Positions 21,291 through 31,950 of a stretch of DNA of 64,000 bases are shown here, piece by piece. The notes below the pieces were generated by a model, which was given only the letters and a program-made list of their open reading frames with translations, ran no database searches and was not told the DNA's origin. The DNA is taken from positions 12,315,278 through 12,379,277 of the forward strand of contig CM070720.1 in assembly GCA_036346275.1 (NCBI GenBank). Reading direction: 5' to 3'. The translations under genes and the position numbers were made by a program. Origin of the DNA: Otatea glauca (taxonomy: Eukaryota; Streptophyta; Magnoliopsida; Poales; Poaceae). How positions within the stretch are numbered: position 1 is the stretch's first letter; every line of letters starts with the position of its first letter.

Positions 21291-23160
21291 AGCCTTCTTG
21301 AGCCTCACATTGCGAATTACGGGGTCGAGCACTAGAGGGAACTTACCCGGATGTAGAACCCGGTTGGGGTGATCCGATCGGTCGAAGGTGATTGGAACCT
21401 CGGACCACCTTAGATATTGTGGTACGGTTGGTTCCACCGCATTGATCTCCCGAGCGGTAAGCTTTTGCTTCCGCTTGGACTCGTATCCGGTGGAGCCCCC
21501 GTAAATGTAGTTTAGCTCGTGCTCGGGCTCTTGATAGTCATCCTCGTCTGGAAAGTCTCTCTTCTTTGCCGCCTCATCCCTTGCTGGAGCTAGCGGCTTA
21601 TTGCTTTCCCGCGCAAAGCGCTTCAAGGTGAAGCAGTCTTTGGTGACGTGCTTTCCTTTAGGGTGGAAGGGACAGATCGCTTCCATGACGGTGCTATAGT
21701 CGGGCGCCTCTCTCCGCATTGCTTAGGGCCGGCTGCGCTCGGCCACCGCTACTAGCTCTTCGCCCTTCCACTTCTTGTCCTTGTGCTTGGAGGACTCGGG
21801 CTTATCGCCTTTGTTCTTCGGATGTGGCGCCCTCTTGGCACTTAGCCGTATGCCCGAGGTCAGGCGAGTGGTCGGCCGTAGCGAACATCTCCTTCACTGC
21901 ATGTCGGGGGTTTCTGGACATTTTCTTGATTAGATCAGGATCACTTACCCCTTTCTGGAAGGCCGCTACCACCACCACTTCAGATACATCCCTGATGGTG
22001 TTCTTCTTCTGCATGAAACGCCAGATGAAGTCACTCAGCGTCTCGTCCTTCTTCTAATGAAGCTGGTAGAGGTCCCACGGGGTGCCAGGCCTCTCGTAGG
22101 TTACCTGAAAGTTCGCGATGAATTGTTCGCAGAGATCGCTCCAGGAGTCCACCGAGTTCGCCGGTAACCCTGTGAGCCAAGCTTGAGTTGAGGGGGTGAG
22201 ATTTACCGGTAGATAATTTTCCATCACGTTTTGATTGCCCTCGGCGGCCTTAAACGCCAGGGCGTAGACCTGTAGCCAAGCTTCTGGATCTCGCTCCCCG
22301 TCAAACTTTACGATGCCCTTGGGGTTGAATTCATCGGGCCATACCACTCGGCGCAACCGAGGAGTAAACGCTCGGATCCCGTCAATAGATCTCTCATCAT
22401 GACGAGGGGGAGTCCGGCGTGGCGAGTCTCTGGCTCGGCGTTGGTCATCAACGTGCCAGGGCGGAGTTCGGCACGGCAAGCTCATGGCTCGACGGTCGTT
22501 GTTGTCCCGACCCCGGCGATGATAGTCCCTATGGTCGTCACGGTCGTCGTACCTCTGATCGCCTCGTCGATCACGGCCGGTGCCAAAACGCTCGTAGTCA
22601 TGGTGGTGCCCACATCGCTCCTCTTCGTCCCGCTCCTGCCGTCTAGCGGTGATGTCTTGGCGGAGGTCTCGGTTGATAATTTGGCATGCATCACCGAGAG
22701 GTGGTGTATGGCTCCGACTGCCGGTATTCCGACTGGTTGCGGTCCGACTGCTGGCGACATGAGTAGCCGCGTGGGAGCGCGAGTGCGCTTCACCTACCGG
22801 CTTTTCCTCGATTCTCCAATTGCCGCCAATCACCATGGCCTTAATCTGGGCCACGATCGGGGCCACCGGGCTATCCGATGCAATCATCGGGTCCAGCGTG
22901 TCGAGAAGCATCTTGGAGGCGACGACGTTCTGCATCGGCGTGCGAAAGACGGATTGGTCTCCAAACCTGGACTACAGGATATCCTCGCGGACATTGCGGC
23001 CGCGCGATCGAAGAGATCGCACCTGCACCTCCTTACCCTTACGAAGGCGATCTTCCTCCGCGGCCTCTTGGTCTTCTTGATGGAGATCGGTCCCCTGCTC
23101 CTCGATCGCGAAGACGCCACGAAAATTGCAACAATTCTTCACAATGCCGACTGGTTTTCT
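21291..23160 (-). pseudogene. gag: gag of Tat-lineage element E2
   Basis: A long minus-strand frame (22935-22054) carries an Arg/Asp-rich stretch and then WPDEFNPKGIVKFDGERDPE and WLTGLPANSVDSWSDLCEQF, the conserved capsid-like core of Tat gag. One TAG interrupts it at LH*KKDETLSDF, and the expected residue is Gln, so CAG to TAG is the simplest cause. The frame continues with QKGVSDPDLI (21960) and a single Cys/His region CPFHPKGKHVTKDC (about 21686-21645). The N-terminus upstream of 22935 is in other frames. In the family this protein forms the particle and binds RNA. Confidence 0.82.
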
Positions 23161-23363
23161 GAGTGAGTCAGAGCGGCATACCTGAGATGGGTTGGTCTAA
23201 TCTTCACCAGATTGGATCTAGCTTTTGACCAGGCATACAAGCTCTCCGCGTGTATCCGCGACGAAATCCAAACTTCCGAAGCGGAAGGCTAGGCCGGAGA
23301 TGAAGGTGGCGATGAATCCGCCGATTGCTGCCATCGAGTTTGTAGGAAAAGATTATAGCGCTC
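23161..23363 (-). other. 5' leader of E2
   Basis: This short non-coding leader lies between the primer binding site and the first gag-like sequence. No other feature was recognised. Confidence 0.5.
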
Positions 23364-23383
23364 CCCCTACCTGGCGCGCCAAT
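23364..23383 (-). other. Primer binding site of E2
   Basis: On the minus strand ATTGGCGCGCCAGGTAGGGG directly follows the LTR end GTCGACA. The GGCGC core is typical of grass Tat elements (RIRE2-like). The exact tRNA was not determined. Confidence 0.75.
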
Positions 23384-23927
23384 TGTCGACTTTTGTAGTC
23401 GGCAATAAATTTATGGGGCAGGCGCTAGATCTCAAACTCGAATGTCACACAAGACAAGGGGTTAGACAGGTTCAGGCCCTCAGTGATGGAGATAATACCC
23501 TAATCCTGTGTGCTAGGATTATACGGATCTCTTGGATCTAAGATTGCTCAAAGCGCAATGTGCTCTGGGCGATATGAGGTGTGCTATGCTCTATGGCTTG
23601 ATGCCTTGTTCTTGCTCGCCCTCTCCCTTATATACCAGGGGTGGTGCGGCTTACAGAGTCCTGATCAGTTAGGAGATTTCGATCTGTTACTAGATTCTAG
23701 TCGGTTACAGGATAGAGTTTTACGTTTTTATCTATCTTATAAACGACTCAGATTACAATCGTATCTTCTATATCCAAATATACGTAACTGTCTATAGGTT
23801 GTGCCCCCGACCGTACGACTGTTTGGCTTGGTACGGGGTACAACCTTTGGGCCCCCTCTCTGGGCCTTCCTTCTCTTCAAGTGATGCTGGGCCGATCATG
23901 AAGATACCTGGTTTTATATATTCCACA
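23384..23927 (-). repeat. 5' LTR of E2
   Basis: This 544-bp LTR on the minus strand runs from TGTGGAATATATAAAACCAG to GTCGACA. A TATA box (minus-strand TATATAAG, about 23628-23636) lies near the middle. The right boundary is fixed by element A's gag reading frame (DVVSCMMKSQSM), which starts at 23928. Confidence 0.75.
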
Positions 23928-23974
23928 GATGTCGTCTCTTGCATGATGAAATCACAGTCGATGACCATGGTTAC
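23928..23974 (+). pseudogene. gag: gag fragment of A between E2 and E3
   Basis: The frame reads DVVSCMMKSQSMTMVT, matching DVVSRKTKSQSMALVADPTG in the gag of element B (minus strand near 45390-45345). The protein then resumes at 34552 (TSD copy GTTAC) with DPTTKSSTGFSLFALCEMS. This 47-bp remnant proves that both neighbouring elements sit inside A's gag. Confidence 0.8.
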
Positions 23975-24140
23975 TGTCGACGATCGCAACCGCCGACCGC
24001 AAAGAAAAAAGGGGAGATGCGAGAAGATCGTTCAGGGGCGAGGCCCGAAGTCGTGCTTGTTCTGGAACGGCGAGTGTCGCGGGATGTATGTCGGGGAAGA
24101 AGCAACGAACACAAGGTTTATACTGGTTCGAGCCCCGTAG
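23975..24140 (-). repeat. Inverted LTR-end fragment at the left edge of E3
   Basis: The reverse complement matches the last ~165 bp of both E3 LTRs, from GGCTCGAACCAGTATAAACC to GATCGTCGACA. Its outer edge lies exactly at the GTTAC duplication. The LTR copy to its right (24158) has no duplication of its own, so this inverted piece was the end used at integration or was put there later by rearrangement. Confidence 0.8.
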
Positions 24141-24156
24141 TCGAGACCCACGGTGG
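24141..24156 (-). other. Primer-site-like 16-mer between the inverted fragment and the E3 5' LTR
   Basis: TCGAGACCCACGGTGG matches the complement of E3's primer site region (24779-24794) at 14 of 16 positions. Its presence just outside the LTR is unexpected and may mark an aberrant reverse-transcription junction. Chance similarity is possible because the word is short. Confidence 0.4.
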
Positions 24157-24157
24157 C

Positions 24158-24774
24158 TGTCGGGGATCGGTACCTCACGCGCGTGTAAGCTGCTCCCCCG
24201 GGTCTCGTGGCAGCTCTCCACGAGACCGGGGGCTTGTCTCAGACCTAGGAGGTGCTCTCCCCAAGACCGGGCTCGGGTCCAGCGAGCTCAGGCTCGGGCG
24301 CAAAAACGAGGACCCCGCTCGACCTCTACGCCTCACAGACTAAACGGGCACCTTACGTCAACCTCGGGACCAAGCAGCGAAGCCCTCAGAGGGCTACAAA
24401 AGGCGATAGATTGCCCCAAACAAGAAAGAGGGAGGACCCAGGCTGACTCCTCAAGCACAGACCGGAGAACAAGAGAAAGGTCCCCGAACTCTCCCTGGCA
24501 ACTTCGCCTTCGAGCTATCCCTAGCTCGGGTCCTGTCTGTACTCCCCCGCAGAACTTCATTTACATCTTTCACCTCAGGGCAAGACTGGAGTAGAGCTGT
24601 TACCCGAACTTGTGGGCTCGAACCAGTATAAACCTTGTGTTCGTTGCTTCTTCCCCGACATACATCTCGCGACGCTCGTTGTTCCCGAATGAGCACGACT
24701 TCGGGCCTCGCCCCCGAACGATCTTCTCGCATTCCCCCTTTTTTCTTTGTGGTCAGCGGTTCCTATCCTCGACA
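24158..24774 (+). repeat. 5' LTR of E3
   Basis: This 617-bp LTR runs from TGTCGGGGATCGGTACCTC to CCTCGACA and matches 33788-34551. It lacks most of a ~180-bp block present in the 3' copy and has an extra GC-rich piece near 24270. Its end directly precedes the primer binding site. Confidence 0.85.
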
Positions 24775-24776
24775 GC

Positions 24777-24796
24777 TGGTGCCCACCGTGGGGCCC
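24777..24796 (+). other. Primer binding site of E3
   Basis: TGGTGCCCACCGTGGGGCCC follows the LTR end CGACA after two bases. The position and the TGG start are as expected, and the form fits the Tat lineage. The exact tRNA was not determined. Confidence 0.65.
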
Positions 24797-24859
24797 GAGT
24801 TTTTCTCGTTCGGAGTTCACTGCTACGACGTCGCCGGCCCCTTCGGCTTCGACGATGAC

Positions 24860-25099
24860 ATGTCACGATCAGGAAGTCTGGCCTCGCACGCGGTCCCCGA
24901 GTGTGAAGGCTCCACCTTCATGTTCTCCCCTTCTCCATCGCCGTGCGAACGCCTGGCCTTCATGGCCGGCAGCTGCGAGGCGAGCGCGGGGACGAGTGAC
25001 GGCGACCCAGAAACCCTGCAGGAGGCCCGTCAGTTGGCCTGGGTTGCCATTAACCAGGCCATTACCACCCTCCGACAGGAGAAGCGCGAAGGCTCCACA
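24860..25099 (+). pseudogene. gag: gag N-terminal part of E3, cut by element F
   Basis: An ATG at 24860 begins MSRSGSLASHAVPECEGSTF and the frame continues through LQEARQLAWVAINQAITTLR to 25099, where F is inserted. A Tat-type gag begins in this way, with an acidic, low-complexity lead and a helical segment. The frame resumes at 29367. The first LTR base of F creates the stop. Confidence 0.6.
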
Positions 25100-25848
25100 T
25101 GATGGGAACGGTGGCCTGATCTTCCGACAGGTAGTAGTAAGTCGATTGGTGGAGAACTCGATGTTGACGATTCGGTTTCAAATCAGAACGGATTCGAACC
25201 CTGCAATCGCTACACCACAGCTCCGTTGGTTATCAACTATGCACTAACACGGTTGACCTCGCCAAGAAGGCTTATCCCTGCATGCGAATCGAGAACACAA
25301 GCAAGAACTTAGAAGATGCAATCTGAAATTACGAATAATATTAAACACATGAGTTGGGGTCCACAAACCTATGAACGACGAAAAACTGACAAAGTGTCTA
25401 GTTGTAATCTAAGCAAAACCCATCTATTCTAGCGACGGCTACTGAATATATAAGAGGATGAAGGCAAGGGAGGCGGCCAAGGGGGTGGACATGCAACCCT
25501 AGGTCGTACAAGGCCTTTGGGCCCAAGTGGAGATGTCGTAGCACACGGCAGATTCTATTCGTCATATTGTTTTGATGATCCAGACGATCTAGAAGGAGTT
25601 TGGACGTGAAACTACTTCCGTTGGAAATCTCTCATCATGGGCTTCTCCGTAGAGTCCAAGAATGCCTCAAACGGACTTTGTATGACCCAGATATGGTCAT
25701 TTTTAATTCAACTACTCCTGGGGGCCGAACTGGACTCGTGAACGAATTGGGCTTGATCTTGGGGTGGGCTTGGAGCATCAGAAGTTGTTGGGCCCTTGTC
25801 TTGCCTTGAGATAGAAGCATGGCTTGCTGGGCCAGTATGGTCTCATCA
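25100..25848 (-). repeat. 3' LTR of F
   Basis: The plus strand begins TGATGGGAACGGTGG and ends GGTCTCATCA. The minus strand carries a TATA-like box (TTATATATTC, about 25446-25456). It aligns with 28618-29366 without indels but with many transitions. Confidence 0.92.
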
Positions 25849-25867
25849 TCCTCCCCTTCTTGATTTT
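25849..25867 (-). other. Polypurine tract of F
   Basis: On the minus strand AAAATCAAGAAGGGGAGGA directly precedes the 3' LTR start TGATGAGACC. Confidence 0.75.
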
Positions 25868-27290
25868 GAGTCATCCTCGACTCAAGCTCATTGGCCTGCA
25901 AAAGGTTAGTAACAAGTGGCGGCAAAGAATCCAACATATTCTTTGGTTGTTGATAGTGTGGCGCATTAAAAGAAGATTTCAAAATGGAACATATATAAAG
26001 TCGATGCACCATGTACTTTCCTTTGTCATTATGTTTGCCAATAGCATGAAAACTAACACTGGATGATCATGACAAATTAGCAGGCATAGAAAATCTCTCC
26101 TCTAAACAATTGAGATCACATATGACATCAAATCCAATATAACCCAAAGTATTTAGGGAAGACGACAGTTTAATCTCATCCTTTTCATTAGCAAGGTGAA
26201 TAACATGTTTATTTTCAGCACACGTGTTTAGATCAGAAATAAAACTGACATGTTCATTCACTAGTTGAGGCTTGGATATAAATGAGATATTATCACACAA
26301 CACTTCTTTATCACTAGGGACAGCAAGACAATCATATTGTGACAAAGGTGATTTAGTTTGAGTGTCCACTAACTGCTGTTGTAGCATAGCACCAGTAGTG
26401 GCCAAATTTAGCACATCAACAGAATTCTCTCCTTGTGTGAAAATAGCACATATGTCGTTACCTTTGTTTTTAGTCTCAGCCGATTTAGGCATATCATGAT
26501 TTGTACATTCTTGAGGTATGCATGGGATAGCAAGTATCTCCTGCTCCTCCTTCTCTTGCGTGTTTTCCTTCTCGTTCTTATTCTCAATATCCTATGAAAA
26601 GTTAGTAGCAAGTGGAAACTCGACAAGATGCCGTTCTTCCAAAGAAAATTCTTCACTTTGGCAGTAGTAAACATTAATTTCAGCAAGATGTATTTCATGT
26701 TCAATTTGATTTTCAATCTCACAAGCAAGATTAAATAAACTACAGAGAGAACTATATTCCTTATCAACAAGAATACCCTAAATTTTCATATCAAGTCCAT
26801 TTAAGAATTTTATTACCTTAGCTTCTTCAGATTCATCTAATCCACAAAGCAACAACAAAGTTTCTAATTCTTCTTAATATGCTTTGACAGTTTTATCACA
26901 TTGTTGTAAACATTCCAATTCATAGAGTAACTTTTTAGAATGATAAGCAGGAACAAATTCATCTCTCAATAGTCATTTCATATCTTTCCATATTTTTGGT
27001 ACTTCCATATAAGCACAAAAATCGTTCCACCAAATGGATGCACAGAGAGTTAAAGCACTAGCGGCAACATTAATTTTTCGTTTATTACATAGGTTACATT
27101 GCGAAAGAATTTTATCTAGCTATATTTCCCAATCAATATAAGCATCAACACCAAATCCGTTATAAGAAGGAAGAACTGGAACATTCTTACCTTTACCAGC
27201 AGAAGGAGATGAATTAAAGTTGGGTTGGTGCTTATGCTCTTTTCTGTCAAGTGCATTCTCCATGTTTTGAATTTGCTTGTTCATAGTCTC
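25868..27290 (-). pseudogene. gag: Broken gag of element F
   Basis: The minus-strand frame contains GKGKNVPVLPSYNGFGVDAY, IDWEI, LDKILSQCNLCNKRKINVAA and SIWWNDFC, followed by a tail with LLYELECLQQCDKTVKAY and EELETLLLCGLDESEEAKVI. This is the retrotransposon gag fold as seen in chromovirus-like elements. Stops interrupt it, for example after DWEI and after KAY, and a Glu/Lys-rich C-terminal part runs to 26067. No zinc knuckle was seen. The protein would package F's RNA, and all enzymes would have to come from another element. Confidence 0.65.
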
Positions 27291-28600
27291 ATTCATCTCT
27301 CAAAGCATCTCTCGGAGCTCGTTATGAAGAACACACTGGTTACCATCCTGATCCTCCAGTACCCCCCTGCCTTTGATAGTAGAAAACAGAAGATAGCACA
27401 AAGTATTATCCCTATCAACTACTAGGTACTGGACAGTGGGATCACAAACTCTCACGCGTCTTACCACACCCTTACAAATGTTCTTACCAAAGCAGTAGGT
27501 GGTACAACTGGTGGCTGGTTCGTGATACCATGACTGGAGCGTCAGTGAGGCGATTGCAAAGGAGAACCTGAACTGATAAGAAGTATGTGGAGCTCGGAAG
27601 GCAATATTTAGTAGCAAGGAATAAGCAATATCGAAATCAGATTAGCAAGCTGAATAAATGTCCAACATACTTGTGACAGTTGCTGGCCTAAACGTGTTCC
27701 TAGAACTAGTTCAACCTAGCAAGGGACATAGCAAAGCACATAGGACTCAAAGGACGCAAGCAATTCTGATTATCTACTTCTCTTTCCCTCTTTTTGCTTC
27801 TTTTTTTTCTCTGATTTTTTTAGTGCGGCTCTTTTTTTGAACTTGCCTTTTGTTTTCCTTTCTTTTAAATCAAAGGCAAAACAAAAATCTCATGTTTTGG
27901 ATTGAGAGAAAACGTTAAATAGATGACCGAAAAATGGGCAAAAACAGCACATGAAACTTCCGGGGCTCAGAACTCGTACTTAGAGGCCGATTTTGAGGGT
28001 CCAAAATTGCACAGGTATACAACCTGTGGATTTTTCGGATTCACGTCGTCGTCCTCTTCGAAACAAAAAAAGTACGCCCCAATCGGAGTTCTCATGCAAA
28101 AGTTATGGCTGTTTTATTGAACAGTGCGCAATCTAGAATAGACTGCGACTTCACTTCTTCGTTCTGGTTAGGGCTAAAATAGCAATAGGATCGCGGGTGA
28201 GAAAGGGTGGCCAGCGATGCAGGCCATTTGACACAAGGTGGCTCGCGACCTATCTAGGGTTTGCGAAACGGGATATATAATGCAGAGCGGCGGCAGGGAC
28301 AAACCGAGTAGGACTCAGTTCGGTTCTAGGGTTGGCGGTGGTGGGATGACAAACGGTGCAAACAAGAACTAGGGCAATGGAAAGGGACAACTAGAAACTA
28401 AGATCACGACCTCAAACTAGCAACAAAACGATGACGATGGACACAAATTCAACAAAGCGAAACTGAAATGAAAATTGCAAAGGCACAAGGGGTTGTAGGA
28501 CAGAGGAACTGATGTAGAACTTTTTGTAGGGCAATTTTTCTGGACTCTAGGACGATGGCAAAACAAAAGTGGGGATACAAGAATTACATATCGGGCAACC
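27291..28600 (-). other. Long 5' leader of F
   Basis: No supported coding sequence was seen between gag and the primer site. A T-rich tract lies at about 27780-27850 on the plus strand (a purine-rich run on the element strand). The rest has no recognised feature. Confidence 0.5.
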
Positions 28601-28615
28601 AAGGCTCTGATACCA
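28601..28615 (-). other. Primer binding site of F (tRNA-iMet type)
   Basis: The minus strand reads TGGTATCAGAGCCTT, two bases after the LTR end CCCATCA. Confidence 0.92.
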
Positions 28616-28617
28616 CT

Positions 28618-29366
28618 TGATGGGAACAGTGGCCCGATCTTTCGACAGGTAGTAGTAAGTCGATTGGTGGAGAACTCGACGTTGATGATCCGGTTTCCAA
28701 TCATAATAGATTTGAACCCTGCAATCGCTACACCATAGCTCCCTTGATTATCAACCATGCACAAACACGGTTGACCTCACCAAAAAGGCTTATCCCTGCA
28801 TGCGAATTGAGAACACAAGCAAGAACATAGAAGATGCAATCTGAAATTGCAAATAATATTAAGCACACGAGTTGGGGTCCACAAACCGATGAACCACGAA
28901 AAATTGACAAAGTGTCTAGTTGTAATCTAAGCAAAACACACCTATTCTAGCACGGCTACTGAATATATAAGAGGATGAAGGCAAGGGAGGCGGCCAAGGG
29001 GGTGGTCGTGCAATCCTAGGTCGTACAAGGCCTTTGGGCCCAAGTGGAGATGTCGTAGCACCCGACAGATTCTATTCATCATATTGTTTTGATGATTCCT
29101 GACAATCTAGAAGGAGTTTGGATGTGAAACTACTTCCATTGGAAATATCTTGTCATGGGCTTCTTTGTAAAGTCCAAGAACGCCTAAAACGGATTTCGTA
29201 TGACCCAGATATGGTCATTTTTAATTGGACTGCTCCTGGGGGCCGAACTGGACTCGTGAATGAATTGGGCTTGATCTTGGGGTGGGCTTGGAGCATCAGA
29301 AGTTGTTGGGCACTTATCTTTCCTTGAGATAGAAGCATGGCTTGCTGGGCCAGCATGGTCTCATCA
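28618..29366 (-). repeat. 5' LTR of F
   Basis: This 749-bp LTR has TGATGGGAACAGTGG and GGTCTCATCA ends on the plus strand. It would drive minus-strand transcription. Relative to 25100-25848 most differences are transitions. Confidence 0.92.
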
Positions 29367-30105
29367 CCACGTCTCTTCTAGGCACCGCAGCCCTACTCGC
29401 CTAGACGACCCCAACCGGGAATGCTTGCGGGCCATCGCCCGGGTCATGGCCGACCCTACCCGGGCGAGGTCGGCCCTCTTTCGCCGATCCCTTGTTGAGG
29501 AGCTTTGCAGGGCGACTGATGAGGTCACGCTCTAGCAACGAGAGTGGCACCGGCCCCCCGAGCCTCGCTCCCTGGAAAGCGACAGCAACTCATCGCGTGG
29601 GCACCGCCGCTCTCGCCAGTCGACTCCATACCTGCGAGCCCGAAGTCCGCCACAACCATCCCCGCCTCACTGGGACCCAGGCCTGACATTCCGCCCAGTC
29701 GTCGCTCGAGTAGCGATGCTTCTGGAGGCGTTTCGCCGGACATTCCACCCAGTCATCGGAAGGTTCATGATCATCGCCGCCCTAAAGACACCCTACCTAA
29801 CCACCAAGACCGACGCGGAGTGCGCCGTCGGCTCGAGTTCGATCACCTCGCAGACGGCGACTCCGACCGTAGCAGCAGCGATCGTGCTGCCCTGGCCTAT
29901 GGCTGCCCGGTGTACTCTATCGGCCTCCGTCGAGTGCACTGGCCGGCTCGGTTCAAGCCCGCCGCGATGGAGCGGTTTGACGGGACCAAGATCCCCAACG
30001 AATTTCTCTCAATATACACCATCGCGATCCTAGCGACCGGCGGGGGTGAGGCTGTAAAGCTCATTCTAGCGATCACGCCCGTCAGTCCCTCGACCTCGGG
30101 ATACT
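29367..30105 (+). pseudogene. gag: gag C-terminal part of E3, after element F
   Basis: Plus-strand sequence continues E3's gag. DDPNRECLRAIARVMADPTR is followed by an Arg/Ser-rich region. VHWPARFKPAAMERFDGTKI and PNEFLSIYTIAILATGGGEA then match the Tat capsid core, where a WP.F.P....FDG.....FL..Y..AI...GG pattern is usual. The frame ends at a TAG near 30105, early in the domain, and the remainder of gag and all pol are missing. Stops at about 29534 and frameshifts show it is inactive. Confidence 0.65.
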
Positions 30106-30109
30106 AGGA

Positions 30110-31950
30110 CTTCGGTCTGGTCCTCCCCTTTTTGGCTCGAACAAGACCGCGGTCTCAAGGTACGCCTCCAGGGGCCACGTCCGCATTAAGTCGACTCTCG
30201 TCGTGGTAAGACGACTGCCCCCTGTAGCAGGACTCATACCAAGGACTGCCCTCGACCGCCGCCCCAGGCAGCATGGTCTTCGCTCACGCGCCACAAGGAT
30301 CAGGCTCACAATAAGTATTAGCACGCAATAAGCGATTCTTCTTCTACGCTAACACCTCTCTTACATCTCAGGGGATGCGCCGTCGGGTCGCATTCTCAAG
30401 GTCCATCTTCAGGGAGTCAAGTCCACAGTAAGCCGGCTCTCATCGCGGTAAGCCGACTATACCCCTGCGTCAGGGCCCAAGCCGAGGGCTTTGCTTGGTA
30501 AACGACCCACGCCCGAGGCCCGGCCTGATATCTTTCCCACAATTAAAGTTCTCCTTTATTATTACCCGCATTTACATCTCTTCGCACCTCGAATGACGCG
30601 GGCACAAGGTGTGACCATAAGGACCACCTCCAGGGGGACGAAGTCAGCTGTAAGCCAATTCTTATCGCGTCTCGACTCCCCACTGTAGCAGGGCTTGGAC
30701 CAGAGGTCACGTCGAGAGCCACCTAACCTTGAGGTGCCCAGAGGTTTTCCTTTATTATCTATATCAGCGAATATTTTCCTTGCACTCTGCGTGCCTTGGC
30801 CTCGGGTCGCGGTCTCTAGGTTCACCTCGGGGATGCTCCGGTCGCCATAAATTGATCTTTATCGGGGTACGCCGACCATTTCTCCGCAGACAGCCAACCA
30901 GAGGCTGTCCTCAAAGGGCGCCCCGAGCCTGAAGCATTCTCGGGCTCGGAGGACATGGACTCTAGATTCACCTCCGGGGATGCTTCGGTCGCAGTAGGCC
31001 GATCCTTATCGCAGTAAGCCGACTATTCCCCCGTAGCAGGTTTCGAATTAGAGGCCGCCCTTAGGGGGAGCCCTGGACTCGATGCATTCCTGAGTTCGGC
31101 TGCCTCGACCTGACGCCCCAAAACTTGGCCCAAGCCCGAGTATTTCCGGGTTCGGCCATTTTGACCTAAGACCGAGCCTGAAGCATTCCCAGGCTCGGAG
31201 GTCGTGGATTTCTAAATTTCTCTATGGGGATGCTCTGACTGCAGTAAGCCGATCCTTATCGCAGTAAGCTGACTATTCCCCCATCGAGTGATTCGAATTG
31301 GAGGCCGCCCGCTGAGGGAGCCCCAAGCCTGGATATTTTCGGGTTCGGCCATCTTGACCTAACACTGAGCCTGAAGCATTCCCAGGCTCAGAGGTCGTGG
31401 ATTTCTAAATTTTCCTCCGGAGATGATCTGATCGCAACAAGACGATCCTTATCGCAGTAAGCAGACTATTCCCCCGTCGAGTGATTCGAATTGGAGGTCG
31501 CCTGCTGAGGGAGCCTCAAGCCCGAGTATTTTCGGGTTCGGCCATCTTGACCTAACACCGAGCCTGAAGCATACCCAGGCTCGGAGGTCGTGGATTTCTA
31601 AATTTTCATCCGGGGATGCTCTGACCGCAGTAAGATGATCCTTATCGCAGTAAGCCGACTTTCCCCCTTCGAGTGATTCGAATTGGAGGCCGCCCGCTGA
31701 GGGAGCCCCAAGCACGAGTGTTTCTGGGTTCAGCCATCTTGACCTAACACCGAGCCTGAAGCATTCCCAGGCTCAGAGGTCGTGGATTTCTAAATTTTCC
31801 TCTGGGTATGCTCTGATCGTGGTAAGCCGATCCTTATCACGGTAAGCCGACTATTCCCCCGTCGAGTGATTTGAATGGGAGGCCGCCCGCTGAGGGGGCC
31901 CCAAGTTCGAGTGTTCCCGGGCTTGGCCGCCTCGACCTAACGCCATGGTT
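30110..31950 (+). repeat. Tandem repeat region of E3, ~193-bp unit
   Basis: Regular units start with GCCTGAAGCATTCCCAGGCT at 31176, 31369, 31562 and 31754, with periods of 193, 193 and 192 bp. A longer unit begins at 30927. Left of it, from about 30110, the same words (CTTATCGC, GTAAGCCGAC, CCCCTGTAGCAGG) recur in more degenerate form at ~200-240-bp spacing. Each unit holds a short internal duplication around GCAGTAAGCCGA. It lies downstream of gag where pol is missing. Such 3' tandem arrays are known in Tat/Ogre-lineage elements and can seed satellite DNA. Confidence 0.8.

Larger units (their letters stand above)
18899..23927 (-). mobile_element. E2: Tat-lineage Ty3/gypsy element, internally deleted, left part outside window
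   Basis: On the minus strand, from the right, come a 5' LTR (23384-23927), a Tat-type primer site, gag, protease region, RT and truncated RNase H. At about 19530 the pol sequence joins directly to a plus-strand PF04195-type ORF fragment, which is E2's antisense ORF. Integrase is missing, so an internal deletion joined RNase H to the antisense ORF. E1 is inserted at 18898, and the rest of the antisense ORF and the 3' LTR should lie left of the window. The right LTR end abuts element A's gag at 23928. Confidence 0.75.
25100..29366 (-). mobile_element. F: gag-only non-autonomous LTR retrotransposon inside E3
   Basis: Two LTRs of 749 bp each (25100-25848 and 28618-29366) flank 2.77 kb. On the minus strand the 5' LTR is the right one, followed by a tRNA-iMet primer site, a ~1.3-kb leader and a broken gag; a polypurine tract precedes the left LTR. 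No protease, RT, RNase H or integrase was found in any frame. Flanks CCACA (25095-25099) and CCACG (29367-29371) match at four of five bases, a decayed TSD. The LTRs differ by many substitutions but have equal length, so this is a fairly old insertion. Confidence 0.88.

Noticed and set aside
22399..23166. 255-codon plus-strand open frame over E2 gag
   Set aside because: It is antisense to the recognised gag core on the minus strand, with no domain.
25180..25215. tRNA-like words (GGTGTAGCGATTG and GGGTTCGAATCC on the minus strand) in the F LTR
   Set aside because: They look like pol III A and B boxes but are too close together, no cloverleaf can be drawn, and the second LTR has lost the B-box match.
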